Assembly (NCBI GenBank): GCA_963995505.1
Contig: OZ023182.1
Coordinates: 1,999,001 to 2,063,000 of the forward strand
Direction: 5' to 3'
DNA from: Hypericum androsaemum
Taxonomy: Eukaryota; Streptophyta; Magnoliopsida; Malpighiales; Hypericaceae
Length of the DNA stretch: 64,000 nucleotides
The notes under the pieces are model-generated. The model was not told where the DNA came from. It did no database searches and worked only from the letters and a program-made list of their open reading frames with translations. Positions within the stretch are counted from its first letter, which is position 1. Every line of letters starts with the position of its first letter. Shown in pieces: positions 34,641-46,897 of this stretch. Made by a program: the position numbers and the translations under genes.

Positions 34641-35944
34641 AATTCCGATTTTGACAACGTTGCCCCCACCCATGATTCACATTTTCCTCCGAGAGATGAC
34701 TCCCCTTCGTTCAATCGAACGAAGATTGCAGCCAAATATTTCACTAAAAATTCAAATACCGCAAAATTCAGTGGAAAAAAGGGTAAATGGGAAAAGAGCT
34801 GCCTTGTTTTCACTGTGATACATAACCAAACTCTCAAAATAAAACTGATAACGAATAGACTCGCTATTTACAATCATTCCTAACCTATCCCGATAAACCA
34901 AACCTTAATTACCTTACTCATAAGAAATTTCTAAACAAGTCGAGCTCTTGATTATCAATATTCTTAAAATTCCTAGACCAGAGGTTAATATTATTTTTAT
35001 CGTCATGTCCTAGATTAAATCGTAATTATATGTGTCATGTATAACATTTTATGACTTAAATTATCGACTTTATACTTATAAAAAAACAATCGGCTTACTT
35101 TTTAAAACATGACACACTTTTTAGCTTTAAGTCTTTAACGAAAATTAAGACACTTTTTTACGGATACGAATGGGACCCACGAATCATCAAATTTAACCGT
35201 TGCAAAAGGTGCAGGAAGACAAATGGTCTGATTGGATTCACTTAATTTAGAAATCAAAATTTTCACCGAGTCTGAATAACAAAGATTAAAACAAATTGCA
35301 GAACGACGAGCTTGGGCCGCTGCAACAAAGAAAGAAGAACCCGTGTATTAGTGCTGGGCCACCAATAGCCTATTATGATTTGTATTGTTGGGCAATGGCC
35401 CACTGTCTTTCCCAACTACAATGGATCCTTTTTGGGCCGAGAACAACGTAGAAGATGGCGATCGGCCCATAATGATCATTGATCCATCTAAGGATACCTA
35501 ACACAAAAACTTCCAATTGGAGTAACTTAATTGTATTTCATAAGTATGAGATAATTACGACGTCATTAATCCACTCCTCTAAAGGTTAAAACAAGACTTC
35601 CCGTCTTATAAGCTCATAGTTTTACGATTATGTATGTAAATAAATTAGCAAAAATTATTTTTAGCTTAACGATTCCTAAAAATACACATGCCATCAAGTA
35701 AGATTCGTTGGCAGAATTATTTAATGTTTTAACTTTTAAGGCGTACAAAGTGAAAAGGGACGAGTACAAAAAGGATGGAATCTTGAGCTCCCGCCACTAA
35801 ACTGGTGGATCCCATCTCATCTTCTCAAGAACTCGAACAAAAAGGTACACTCTGGAAAGCTACACAACATGGAATCAAAAGGAGGCTTTTTTATTATTCC
35901 GAGCTTTGACCCGAGGCGTCCAGATAAGTTCACAGAGGTCTAAA
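34641..35944. other. Intergenic DNA
   Basis: No gene is supported. The frames at 34588-34837 have no recognisable domain on either strand. Confidence 0.4.
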
Positions 35945-35949
35945 GTTTA

Positions 35950-36337
35950 TGATGAAGTTACCAGCCGCAGTTAACTTCGGTCAACTTTACAGCTCAAGTA
36001 GAAGCCCGGAAGAAGAAAAGTACAGGAAGGTTCTAGGTCCATCTTCCAGGCCCAATTTCGGATCTTAGACGGTCATGAGATTTGATCCTCCCACCTCATG
36101 TTTAAAGACTGACACCGTATCCATCAGACCATACATGAGTTGGTAGGCCCAAGTTAATTTAACAATAGCTTAGTATAAATAGCACTATTCTGTACATGTG
36201 AAACACTTTTCAACTCAATAATAAAAATTGAGATATTCCAGCTCATTAGTCTCTCTCTCTCTTTGTTCCTTTTCTGGCTTTTAGGAAAATAACCGCCTCC
36301 ATTAAAAAGCTCCAAGCTTCCGCTGGTACTTTTGTCA
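35950..36337 (+). repeat. 5' LTR of copia element (with insertion)
   Basis: It begins TGATGAAGTTACC and ends CTTTTGTCA. It is about 100 bp longer than the 3' LTR because of the insertion at 36056-36152. The TATA box (TATAAATAGC) lies at about 36174. Confidence 0.9.
36056..36152 (-). mobile_element. Small tRNA-like (SINE) insertion in 5' LTR
   Basis: An 89-bp segment (36056-36144) is absent from the 3' LTR. It is bounded by 8-bp direct repeats AGGCCCAA (36048-36055 and 36145-36152). On the minus strand it reads GGTCTGATGGATACGGTGTC, an A-box-like stretch, then GGTGGGAGGATCAAATCTCA, a B-box-like stretch. This is the layout of a plant tRNA-derived SINE head. The clean target-site duplication shows retrotransposition after the copia insertion. 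Confidence 0.75.
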
Positions 36338-36410
36338 TGATATCAGAGTAAGTAAACTAGTTCCTGGCCTACGAGTGAAATCTTGAAGCTTCGGTCCTCA
36401 ATGTCTGTTA

Positions 36411-37370
36411 ATGGCAAACGCTGGGATAGTGACTTCTACCGCGATAGATGAATCATATTCTCTTTTTCTCGGTTCGAGTGAATCCCCTACAACAGTTCTT
36501 GTTACTCTCTTGCTTAATGGCACAAATTATCATTTGTGGAATTGTCCTATGCAAATTGCGCTTATTTCAAAGAATAAGCTTGGATTTATTGATGGATCTA
36601 TCCCTGTGCTTCCTATTGGCCATGCAAAGTTTTGTAATTGGGATAGGTGCAATACTATGGTAATTAGTTAGATATCGTGCTCGGTTGAGTCTTCGATTGC
36701 GCAGAGTTTGCTTTGGTTTGATTCTGCTTATGGTGTTTGGAAGAATCTTAAAGAGCGTTTTGGTAGAGGAGAGTTCATGAGGATTGCTTCTCTTCAAGAG
36801 CAGATTGTCAACCTTAGGCAAGGGGCTTTGAGTGTGAATTATTACTATACTAGCTTCCAGATTTTGTGGGATCAGTTGATGCAGTTGCGTGTTATTCCTA
36901 GTTGCAAATGTACGAGTTCTGCAGATGGAGGTGTATGTGGAGATAATTGTGTAGTTGATGTTGCCATGAGAACTTATTTTGAAAGTGATCAGGTCATGCG
37001 CTTTCTTCGTGGATTGAATGACAGTTACAACAGTTTGAGGTCACAAATTCTGATGTTAGATTCCCTTCCAAGCATCAATCGTGTTCTGTCAATGGCGGGT
37101 GAGCATGAGATGTAATTGCTTCACCCTGTCATGGCTACAACAACACAACCTCCAACGCACTTTTCTATCATAGCTGTAAGTGGATTTCAGGGGGGCAAAA
37201 GAAACCTTGGAATAACTGGAACAATTTATCTGGATCCAAGCCGCCACAATGCACTTATTGTGAGGGAATTGGGCACGTTGTGGATAAATGCTTCAAGAAG
37301 CATGGTTATCCACCTGGCTATAAAGATGGTTATAGAGGAAGAGGTTATAACAATACTGGTTTTTTAGGAT
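36411..37370 (+). pseudogene. Copia gag with zinc knuckle
   Basis: It starts MANAGIVTSTAID at 36411 and is rich in gag motifs: LLNGTNYHLWNCPMQIAL, VWKNLKERFGRGE and RFLRGLNDSYNSLRSQIL. An in-frame stop lies at about 36669 and another at 37113. The CCHC knuckle CTYCEGIGHVVDKC is intact at 37250-37291 but in a shifted frame. Confidence 0.85.
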
Positions 37371-38648
37371 TTGGCAGCTCTTCCCCTGCTCGTCCAATTG
37401 GCGCATCTACTGTTTCATATGCTAATTCAATTCCTCCAGGATATTATAACACAGATACTTTTGTTCTTGGTAACTCCCCATCTATCTGTGCTACTCCTTA
37501 TCCGAATTCTTTTACTGCATATAATCCTCTTGTGAATAAGATGGATGTCTCTGTTGAGTTATCCAAGCTCAACCTGAATCAAGAGCAGTACAACAATGTC
37601 ATGGGCCTCTTCCAACAGACCTTTACAGCTTTTGGCTCTTCCATTCCTGCTATTGGTTGTTCTTCTTCTCCAATGGCATCTGCAGTGGTTTTTCCAGCTA
37701 CTGCTCCTTCATTTAGCTTGTCTGGTAATGTCAATACTTCCTCTTCTGTTTCTTTTTTGTCATCGCATAGTTGGATTATTGATTATGGAGCCACTGATCA
37801 TGTGGCTTACTCTTTAGATCATTTTGTAGTACTGTCTCCATTGTCTAATATTTTTGTTAGTCTTTCCAATGGTCTCCACACTTCTGTCACACATATAGGT
37901 GATGTTCAACTAGGTGCCCTACTTCTCCAGAGAGTCTTTTATGTCCCTGCCTTCCAATTCAACCTCATCTCTATCACCAAGCTACTTCACAATTCCTCTT
38001 ATTCCATCTCATTCAATTTAATTGTCTGTATTATTCAGGACCTTGTCTCCAAGAGGGTGATTGGCTTGGCTAAAGAGCAAGCATGCCTTTATTTGCTGCA
38101 TCATGATCGGAGAGCAGCAGCACAACATTTACCCTTTCTCATAGCCTTTACTTTTCAATCCAAACCTGTAGATCTTTGCCATTGTCACCTTAGACATGTA
38201 CCCTTTTCCAAACTAGATTAGTTTAAGATCCTTGAACTTAGTGTAACTACTGAGATCACTACTCATTGTGAATCATGTAAGATGGCTAAACATACTAGGC
38301 AACCATTTCCTATCAATTTTTTTAAGAGCTGTTCAGTGTTTTGACATTGTCCATATGGATATTTGGGGCAAATATCGTGTTCCATCGCATGATGGTTATG
38401 AATACTTCTTGACAGTTATTGATGATCATTCCAGATCTTTGTGGATATATCTGCTTCATACCAAGAGCAAGGTTAGGACTTGTATTGAATACTTTTACAA
38501 CTTAGTATTAACCCAATTTAGAGCCAAGATTAAGGTCCTTCGCACTGATGGAGGCAAGAAATTTCTCATGCCTAAGTTTTTCCATCGTCATGGGACTATA
38601 CATGAAACCTCTTGTGTTTGTACACCCCAACAAAATGGAAGAGTTTAG
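37371..38648 (+). pseudogene. Copia protease and integrase region
   Basis: Protease reads WIIDYGATDHV at about 37772, where the usual D-S-G active site has become D-Y-G, so it would be inactive. The integrase zinc-binding HHCC (HCHLRH...CESCKMAKH) spans about 38178-38292 and is broken by a stop at 38219. The core DDE region reads DIVHMDIWGKYRVPS, LTVIDDHSRSLWIYLL and VLRTDGGKKF, then TPQQNGRV before a stop at 38648. Confidence 0.85.
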
Positions 38649-38839
38649 AGAAAATACTAGCATATACTAAATATAGCTCGTACTCTTCTTTTTCACTCCC
38701 ACTTGCCCCTAGTATTTTAGAGTGATGCCATCTTACATGCCACCTACTTAATCAATAGAACACCAACTCCTGTCCTCAAAAACCTACACCCTTTGAGATC
38801 CTATACCATAAACCACCAGTTCTGACTACCCTTCGAGTA

Positions 38840-40880
38840 TTTGGTTGCTTATGTTATGCGTACAACTTCAACCCTCATAAGTCCAAGTTAGATCCTCGCA
38901 CTAGACAATGCGTATTTCTGGGATTCCCTTTTGGAACAAAGGGTTACAAGCTGTATCACTTGGCTACTCATCAGGTTTTTGTGTCCCGTGATGTCACATT
39001 TTGTGAGAACATCTATCCATTTGATCAAGGGACTCTGTATCAGCCTCAAGATTTTCAAGCCTTAGACACTGTTTCTCCTTGCTTGCCAACACCATCTACC
39101 TTTGACATACTCCCTGACTATGATGATCCTCCTCTCATTGACCAACCTACATTCTTTTCCCATCCCACTTCTTTCAGACCTTCAGAAGTTGTACCACCTA
39201 TTCTTTCACAAACTCCAGATATTGTTTTACCCCCCGCTGCTCCCTCTGATATTTCTGCTGCTCATACTGATTTAGTTCGTAGGTCTACTCGGGCAAAGAA
39301 GCCCCTGCTCATTTTCAACATTATATCTCTGCTTTGGTTCCCTCGTTGTCTCAGTTTTTGTCTTTCATAAAATGTAGTACTCCTTATCCTATTTCACATT
39401 TCATCTCTTTTGATCGTCTTAGTCCAGTTCATATAGCCTTTGGCATTTTCCTTGCTTCCACCATAGAGCCAACTAGGTATTAGGATGCTGTTAATGAGGA
39501 ATCTTGGAGGCAGGCTATGCAGTTGGAGTTGGCTGCCCTTGCAGACAATAATACTTGGACCTTGGTTTCTCTTCCTCCTGGGTAAAGTTCTAATTGGCTG
39601 CAAATGGGTTTATAAAGTCAAACATAAATCTGATGGTATAATTGACCGATACAAGGCTCGCTTGGTAGCCAAGGGTTATACCCAAGCATTTGATGTTGAT
39701 TTTTTTGATACATTTTCTCCAGTAGAAAAGTTAACTACAGTCAGATTGTTGTTGGCTATTGCTGTCTCTCAGGGATGGTTTTTACATTAATTAGATGTGA
39801 ATAATATATTTTTAAATGGTGATCTTGACAAGGAGGTTTATATGGAGGTTCCTCCTGGTTTAAACACTGCTGCAATTGCCGAGGGGAAAGTATGTCTTCT
39901 TCAGAAATCACTATATGGACTCAAACAATCTAGTAGGCAATGGTTTGCCAAACTAACTTCTATTCTCTTGGCTATGGGATTCACTCAATCATGGAATGAT
40001 TATTCACTATTCATTATGACTGATCAAACTGGTTGTTTCTTGGCTCTTCTTATCTATGTGGATGATATTGTGATTACTAGTGCATCTGAAATGGCAATTG
40101 CAGATGTTAAGAAATGTCTTAGTGAGCATCTCAAGTTAAAGGACCTTGGTGTGCTTAAATACTTCTTAGGATTGGAAGTAGCAAGGCATGAATCTGGTTT
40201 ACACTTGTGTCAAAGGAAGTATACCCTTGAATTATTGCAGGAGACTAGTTTTCTGGGTTGCCGGCCTGTACTTACACCAGCAAAACCATCTCTTTGACTT
40301 ACTGCAGATGATAGTCCAATTAAACTCCAAGCCTACACACAATCATATGCGAGCTACTCACAGGGTATTGAAATATCTAAAATGCAATCCAGGTGTTGGT
40401 CTCTTCTTCTCTAGCAGGTCTGATTTTTAACTCAAGAGTTATTGCGATAGCGATTGGGCAACTTGCAATGAATCCAGACATTCGGTTATTGGATTTGCAG
40501 TGTACTTGGGCAATTCACTTGTTTCTTGGAAGCCAAAGAAACAAAATAATGTCTCATGTTCATCCTTGGAGGCTGAATATCGCGCCATGGTTTCTTTAGC
40601 GCATGAGCTGCAATGGTTGCATTATTTGTTGCAGGACTTTCAGCTTCCTCCGCGTGGTCCATCCCTGGTATATTGTGATAGTCAATCTGCAATTTATATT
40701 ACCGAGAATCCGGTATTTCATGAGCGCACGATACATATCAAGTTAGATTGTCATTACACTCGGGAGAAAGTACAACATGGGTTGATTAAGTTATTGCATG
40801 TCCTACAGAATTTCAAGTTGCGGACATCTTTCCCAAGGGACTTGCAGGGCAGCGGCACTACTATCTCATCTCCAAGTTAG
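38840..40880 (+). pseudogene. Copia reverse transcriptase and RNase H region
   Basis: The integrase tail VFGCLCYAYNFNPHKSKLDP (about 38845) leads to reverse transcriptase: [54 protein letters not shown] and the catalytic LLIYVDDIVI (YVDD at 40055-40066). RNase H follows: SWKPKKQNNVSCSSLEAEYR and VYCDSQSAIYI (to about 40720). Stops at about 39582, 39788 and 40296 and frameshifts interrupt it. Confidence 0.85.
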
Positions 40881-40916
40881 GCATGGAAGATATTCATGCT
40901 CCAATTTGTGGGAGGG

Positions 40917-41203
40917 TGATAAAGTCACCAGCTGCAGTTGACTTCGGTCAACCTTACAGCTCAAGTAGAAATCCGGAAGAAAAAAAGTAAAGGAAGGTTC
41001 TAGGCCCATCTTCGAGGCCCAAGTTAACTTAACAATAGCTTAGTATAAATAGCCATTTTCTGTACATGTGAAACACTTTTCAACTCAATAATAAAAATTG
41101 AGATATTCCAGCTCATTAGTCTCTCTCTTTGTTCTTTTTCCGGCTCTTAGGAAAATAACTACCTCCATTAATAAGCTCCAAGCTTTTGCTGGTACTTTCG
41201 TCA
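40917..41203 (+). repeat. 3' LTR of copia element
   Basis: It begins TGATAAAGTCACC and ends CTTTCGTCA, 287 bp, without the insertion seen in the 5' LTR. The polypurine tract lies immediately upstream. Confidence 0.92.
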
Positions 41204-41208
41204 GTTTA

Positions 41209-42744
41209 ATCTCAGGCAAAGTGTAACTTGATGTAAAATTTTACTTAAAAATAATTGTTGCGAGTCTGTTTCGTTGGCCTGCTTAATAGGCATAAAAGAG
41301 AAGATTCTTCCGAGTACTAATTGAGTTCCAATCCAGGAGGAGCAAGGACGGTTTCAACTGGAAAGGTGACCGACCCATTAGGGTTAATAATCCTCCCTTT
41401 CAGCAAACATATTTCTACGACACGTGTTCTGTTGGATGTTGGAGAGGAAAAGAGAAATGTAGGTCAGCCATATATTCACTCTCTTGTCCCTCTCAGTGCT
41501 CTTGAAAAGGAGAGACGAGATGGGGAAAAAAGGTACGTAGCAGCTTCGAACTTTTCTACAGTGTCGATTCTCAATTAATTTCTAGTTAGATATAAATTTT
41601 TTAACAAAAGAACGATAAAAACGATCTCGTGAGAGATCCTGAACATTTTCTGCCCGTTGATATGTCTTCCCGTACGTGACAATATACGAAATCTTGTCCT
41701 TTATCCTATTAGAACAAGAAATTATATTGGAGCAACTTGAGATGCAAAATATCTCTTCATGTGTTAGCTGCATGTAATTTTTAAGAGTCCGTATTTGAGG
41801 AACAAAGTAATCAGCACCTATTTGTGTCTCTACTTCCCGCAATAAAGCGTCTGAAGTATATTAGTTTTGATTAAATTGCGATCACGTGACTAAGACTTTA
41901 AAAAAATTAATTGAAGAATGATCACGAAAATATATAATCAAATTGCCTCGCAAAACATAAATAAAGTATAATTAAAAAGAGGAGTCGAGTATCTAAATCA
42001 AGAAGTGGAGTCAGGATCCCAGGGCTAATGATTGAGGGAATCCAGATATCCAAAATTTGGTGGTCCCTTAAATTGCCATATATACCATGTTGGACTAAGA
42101 AAAACGTACCGTATCCATCTACAAATTCCCTTCCTCTAATGACTTGTCATCACTTTCTTAATACTCTTCACATTCTCGCGCCTGCTTGTCTTGCCCTTTT
42201 CATCCGATGTTCAGACACTGCCAACTAATCTAAACTCGAGTCACGTCAAACCACAAAAAAGGAGAAATACTTGCTTACTTGAATATTAAGTTTGGAATAG
42301 ACTAGGGCAATGCTTGGTCATTTAATAACGTCAACATCTGAGGCATGCTCCTCCCATACGGTTAACCCCGAACTTCCTCTGCTGTACTACACGTTTAGTA
42401 CCAAATAATAATGGGAAAATGGTCCAGGGAAGAAGAAAATAGAGGGATCAGAGACAGTTGTTACTACCATAAATCAAAAAAATGGACCACAATTAATTAA
42501 TAAAAAGAAGTAAACCCATGGTTGGGAAACGAAATTATAACATTGGTGCGTATAATATATGGTCCAATGTAACCATGAATGCACATGTGCGGGCGTGTGT
42601 ACCGTCGCCGGGGAAGGCTGCGATCTCATTCTGCCTCTGTCATGACGTATCCCTCGCATGGCTATCACGTGCTTCTCTGGACCATCTTTATTTTTTTTAT
42701 AACAACGTATATCGTACATTCGCTTAATTAATAAATTCAATTTT
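41209..42744. other. Intergenic DNA
   Basis: No gene is supported. The frames at 41321-41578, 41582-41842 and 42474-42740 lack recognisable domains. Confidence 0.45.
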
Positions 42745-42815
42745 TAGTTGGATATGATCTTTGAAATGTGGCAAAATTTTTAACAAGTATTTAACACTAA
42801 CAATCTAATTATTAT
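42745..42815 (-). mobile_element. Truncated SINE (family A) copy
   Basis: GTTGGATATGATCTTTGAAA, then TGTGGCAAAATTTTTAACAA and GTATTTAACACTAACAATC match the complement of the SINE body; the tRNA head is missing. Confidence 0.5.
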
Positions 42816-43125
42816 TTACTTAACTAATATTCAATCCGATTATTATTTCTTGGGCGACTTAATGATCAACGAAGATTCAAAGAGCAGCTAAGCGTCGGCA
42901 GTGCATTAGAAGAAAATGTTTTAAGTTCAATTTTTTTTCGAAACTACTTAGAATATGATTGATGCAGATGACACCATACCAATTTGTACCGATATTTTAT
43001 TTCTTAATGTTGCACCGATTTATTAGTTAAAACCCCATTCTCTTTTCATTGTAAAAAATGTGGGAAGCCGGACTGGGGCTAGACCGACATGGCCGCGCAT
43101 ACGCGGTTTAACATATGGTTGATTA
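42816..43125. other. Intergenic DNA
   Basis: Nothing recognisable is seen. Confidence 0.4.
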
Positions 43126-44362
43126 ATTTTCTTTGGACAAATTATTCTTAAGTTCATGATCTTTGGTCACCCTCCCTCTAGGATCTCTGATTTTTGGAAA
43201 ATGATTATTCCATCCCTAATTTTTGATGATAATAGACTCTCGGGTCCCTGGCTTATATTATCGGCTCTTTATTTCATTTTTGGTCATGAAAATGACCAAA
43301 ATACTCTTAACCTTTGACCAAGAACACCAACCACCAAAAATCAACCTAAAAATAAGATTAAACTAACTAAAATCAAGAACACAACAAGAACATCAAGAAC
43401 AACAACAAAAAACACTAGAAACCCAGAAATCCGATGACGAGGAGACGAGCTAGGAAGATGAGGCACTTGACGACGCCGCCTCAATCAAGCAAATCGAGGC
43501 CCAAGGACGCCGCCTTGCTCTCCTCCTCCGCCCTCCCTTCCAATCTCTGCCAAACCCTAGCCCGACTCATCTTCTATGGAAGCTCAGCCACCGCCTCTGG
43601 AACTCCTGCGTTGACATTGCCAACGCCACCTCCCTCATTTCCACTTCCTCATTCGATGCTGCGTCCCTCCAAGTCTGCCTCCGCCACTCCGCCGCTGACA
43701 TGCTTGCACTCGTCATGGACATCTCCGGCATCCCTCACCATTACCAAGGCCGCCTTGTTCTACTTAAAGACCGGATGTACCAAATTTGGTCAATAACGAC
43801 CCGAGCATTATCGATAGCAAAAACCCAAATAGAAAAGAAGGGAAACGAGATGCGGGGTCGAGAAAAGCGGCGAGGCGTTGTCGTGGCGAGAGCAGAAAGG
43901 GGATTTCTAGGATTTTAACGAAACTCAAAAAGGGGATTTCTGGGTTCTTAATTAGTCGGGGCGACGGCGAGGCTTATCTTCTTATTTATTTTATTGGGTG
44001 TTCTTAATTTTTAATTGGGATGTTATTGATTGAGATATTAATTGGATATTTTTTTGTTGTTGTTCTTGTTGTTCTTGGTTGTGTTCTTAATTTTAATTAG
44101 TTTTATCTTATTTTTAGGTTGGTTTTTAGTTGTTGGTGTTCTTGGTCAAATGTTGAAGAAGGTAATTTTTTTTATTTTTTAAGGGTATTTTGGTCATTTC
44201 TATAACAAAAAATAAATAAAAGAGCCGATAACGTCAGCCAGAGACCCGGGAGTCTATTATCATCAAAACTTAGGGATGGGACAATCATTTTCTAAAAGTC
44301 AGGGACCCCAGGGGAAGGTGACCAAAGGTCAGGGACTTGAGAGTAATTTGTCCATTTTCTTT
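43126..44362. mobile_element. Pack-MULE (second family) carrying a ZIP4-like gene fragment
   Basis: The element spans 43135-44353 (1219 bp). Inverted repeats of about 300 bp start GGACAAATTATTCTTAAGTT and GGACAAATTACTCTCAAGTC, and continue through TTTGGTCACC, AGAAAATGATTGTCCCATCC-type blocks and the (A)ACAACAAGAAC-rich inner part. Perfect 9-bp duplications ATTTTCTTT flank it (43126-43134 and 44354-44362). The TIR sequence is unrelated to that of the MULEs at 11973, 21405 and 29386, so this is a different Mutator family. The interior, 43434-43920, is GC-rich and protein-like. Confidence 0.92.
43434..43920 (+). pseudogene. Captured fragment resembling ZIP4/SPO22 N-terminus
   Basis: In the frame beginning 43433 the sequence reads LLWKLSHRLWNSCVDIANAT, then CLRHSAADMLALVMDISGIP. 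After a frame change it reads ITKAALFYLKTG. These blocks resemble the N-terminal region of plant ZIP4/SPO22, a TPR protein of meiotic crossover formation, as I remember it. The in-frame stop (DDEETS then stop, about 43451) and the frameshift near 43730 show it is broken. The open frame starting ATG 43434 runs across it in a different frame and probably does not reflect the source protein. The identity needs an alignment. Confidence 0.55.
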
Positions 44363-46009
44363 TGATAAGTGAATGTAATTTTATTAAAATATTTACACTT
44401 TACATACGTAATAGTGTAGAATTTCCTTGTACAAGTATGAATTTTCAGTCAAAGACTTTACTAAAAATTAAGCATGAACTTATCCATATGGTTGACTAAT
44501 CAAGCATGAACTTATCCATATGAATTGGTTTCAAAAAAAAACTTATCCATATGAACCCAATTCCCATTTTTTCCCGTCCGTCGTCCAAAATTAATGGATC
44601 AAGAAATATGGGCACGAGAAACAAGTTAGTCAGCATGTGTAATTAAAAATTAATGGACTTGAGGAGCCTTGATAAAGTTTCCTGGCATCTCATGAGTTGC
44701 CAGGGAATTATTACTCGTACTTCCCTTCTGCTGGCCCTAAATATATCCCATTTGACAAAGTTGAAGCTCTCTGATGTGGATAGTCCATCTCTCTCTCACC
44801 AACACGTAGAATTTATCAATCGTACTATTTATAACTTACTACCAAAAAAGAGGGTGGGGATTTGACTTGAGCAAGGTTCAAACTTTAATTGTGATTGCGA
44901 GGTTAAGATTGTTTGTCTCGTTAAAATACCACCACGATAAAATTTAGTGAAAAAATTATAGTAAGGAAAGAGTACATCGATAGAGAAAGACTCAAATTAC
45001 ATAATCACTAACACCTATTTTATTTCGATATCACATTTTATCCAAATATTCATAAAATTGACTAAGTCAAATTTAGAATGAACAAATTTTTTATAATGAC
45101 GAAGTTTTTCTAACAAAATTTAACGCAGTCTCGATGCATCTTCTTGAAGTAAAACAACCGCGGCTAGTTGGCTAGTTGATATGATAGTCAACACACGGGT
45201 TGTGCAAGTGTTTCACGTCAATCCACTCGTCTCAAGCCAAATATTCGATTTGTATGTTTTCGTCAATCGTCAAAATGTCCATTCGGTCGGAAAAGAACCC
45301 ACCGACGACACATTTAATCTATAACTAGCATCCACGTTGTCGTAACCCAAGTGTCACCATCCACATTTGTGCGATATCTAAGCCCCCACTTCCCTCTTTC
45401 TGAAGGAAACTATATGGATTAGCTTGTGTTTTTCGCGAATTGCTTAGCGGTATACCGACTGTTAGACCTGTCATGAAGCTGAATAGATCTTTCTTATTTG
45501 CAAGGTGTAACTTATACCAAGGAACAACAAAATTTCAATAACTTATACCTAGAATCCTAAATGTGAAATGAACAATTCGGGTAGTTACCTCCCTAATGAA
45601 ACTAGCACCTTAGATGATGTACGTATGATATAGATTGTGTAATTTTTTTAGTAGTTTTAGGAGAGCTAATATAACTTTGCTTATAAAAATAGTTACGTGC
45701 CTAATGTAAATTGGCCATCCTTGGCGCGTTTCTAGCCTCAATGGCGATATGTAATTAACTCGTAATGCAATCTATTTACTTATTCAAAAACAACACGCTG
45801 CACAGTAATAATTATACAATGGAGGATTATGGCTATAATTAAGAAAACAATACGTTATTTCGGAGTAGTAACTAATAAATTCACTTATCGTTTCATGTTA
45901 ATAAAGTTTTTTTACCTACAAAAAAAAAGCTCAATTTGTCCCCAAAATAATTACAAAGGCAAAGCTCGGTAGATACTCGAGGAATCTGAGGGCCACTTTC
46001 CTCTACCTT
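44363..46009. other. Intergenic DNA with a short tandem repeat
   Basis: AGCATGAACTTATCCATATG occurs at 44471 and again at about 44503, and a third partial copy (AACTTATCCATATGAA) lies at about 44539. No gene is supported. Confidence 0.45.
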
Positions 46010-46140
46010 AGGGGATGTTTAAACATTAACGAGAAATCTCGAGTTCGAACACTCGAGAACGCACCGATATTAAATACATGTTACAAGAATTTTGTCACTT
46101 TCAAAAATTATATCTAGTTCGAGGTTGTATTAGTCGGCCA
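46010..46140 (+). mobile_element. SINE (family A) copy with good B box
   Basis: TCGAGTTCGAACACTCGAGAA carries the B box, followed by GATATTAAATACATGTTACA, AGAATTTTGTCACTTTCAAA and a tail TTAGTCGGCC. The A box is decayed. Confidence 0.55.
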
Positions 46141-46897
46141 TTAAGTTCCAGATGCAAGGTGATATATAAAAGGGAAATCTTTAAACGAACTCTCAGATTT
46201 TTCTTCCATCCTCTTTTTCTTTTTCTTTAATTGACCTTTTCTTTTATGAATTTGGTCCCGGCATGATGATAGGGTGACGATGAACACTTCTCTGTGGTAC
46301 CCAAAATATAGGAATTGGTAGTTGTATTTTACTTTTAGCTGTACCGGCACAATCCATTGAAGATTCTCACTTGAGAGGTTATATTGTTGTATAGGATCAT
46401 AAATTTAATTTTCTTTTTTATTTGTAAGATCATACCAGTACAACCAGGTGGGCCTAATAAGATCGGATGCCATTCACAATTTGAATAAATGGAAGAGAAA
46501 TTAAACGTCGTAGAGGAATTAACCATATTTTCTCCAATTATGATATTTTTAATATACACAGGACCAAAAAATGCAAGTACATAGTTGATAATATTTTTTT
46601 CTCTTTATATTAAGGAAACTTGAATAGAAAACTACTAGCAACAGTTATTTAATAGCTGGACCAAAAATGATACCACCCAAATTCTATAAGCCTAGAAAAA
46701 AGGGTTCATTTACAAATTGACCATGCGGGTTTTTTTGGGGGTAAACATATACACTTGTGATGGGAGGCAAGATCACAACAATCAAACTAGCTGGCCAAGA
46801 TAAGTAAATCAATTAATTAATTAGCCAATAAATCAATGTAATTAATTTTTTTTGCTTTCTTGTTTAATTTGAGGTTGGCGATTAGGATCTTCAAGAA
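46141..46897. other. 3' flank of YUCCA gene
   Basis: This is AT-rich sequence downstream of the minus-strand YUCCA gene. The minus-strand frames at 46141-46559 have no recognisable domain. Confidence 0.45.

Larger units (their letters stand above)
35945..41208 (+). mobile_element. Structurally complete but dead Ty1-copia retrotransposon
   Basis: The element is 35950-41203 (5254 bp), flanked by perfect 5-bp duplications GTTTA (35945-35949 and 41204-41208). The 5' LTR is 35950-36337, and the 3' LTR is 40917-41203. The primer-binding site TGATATCAGAGT lies directly after the 5' LTR, mutated from TGGTATCAGAGC. The polypurine tract GTGGGAGGG (40908-40916) precedes the 3' LTR. Each LTR has a TATAAATA. 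Coding order is gag, zinc knuckle, protease, integrase, reverse transcriptase, RNase H, which is copia order. The LTRs differ at about one site in ten over the first 105 bp, mostly transitions, so the insertion is old. Confidence 0.93.
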
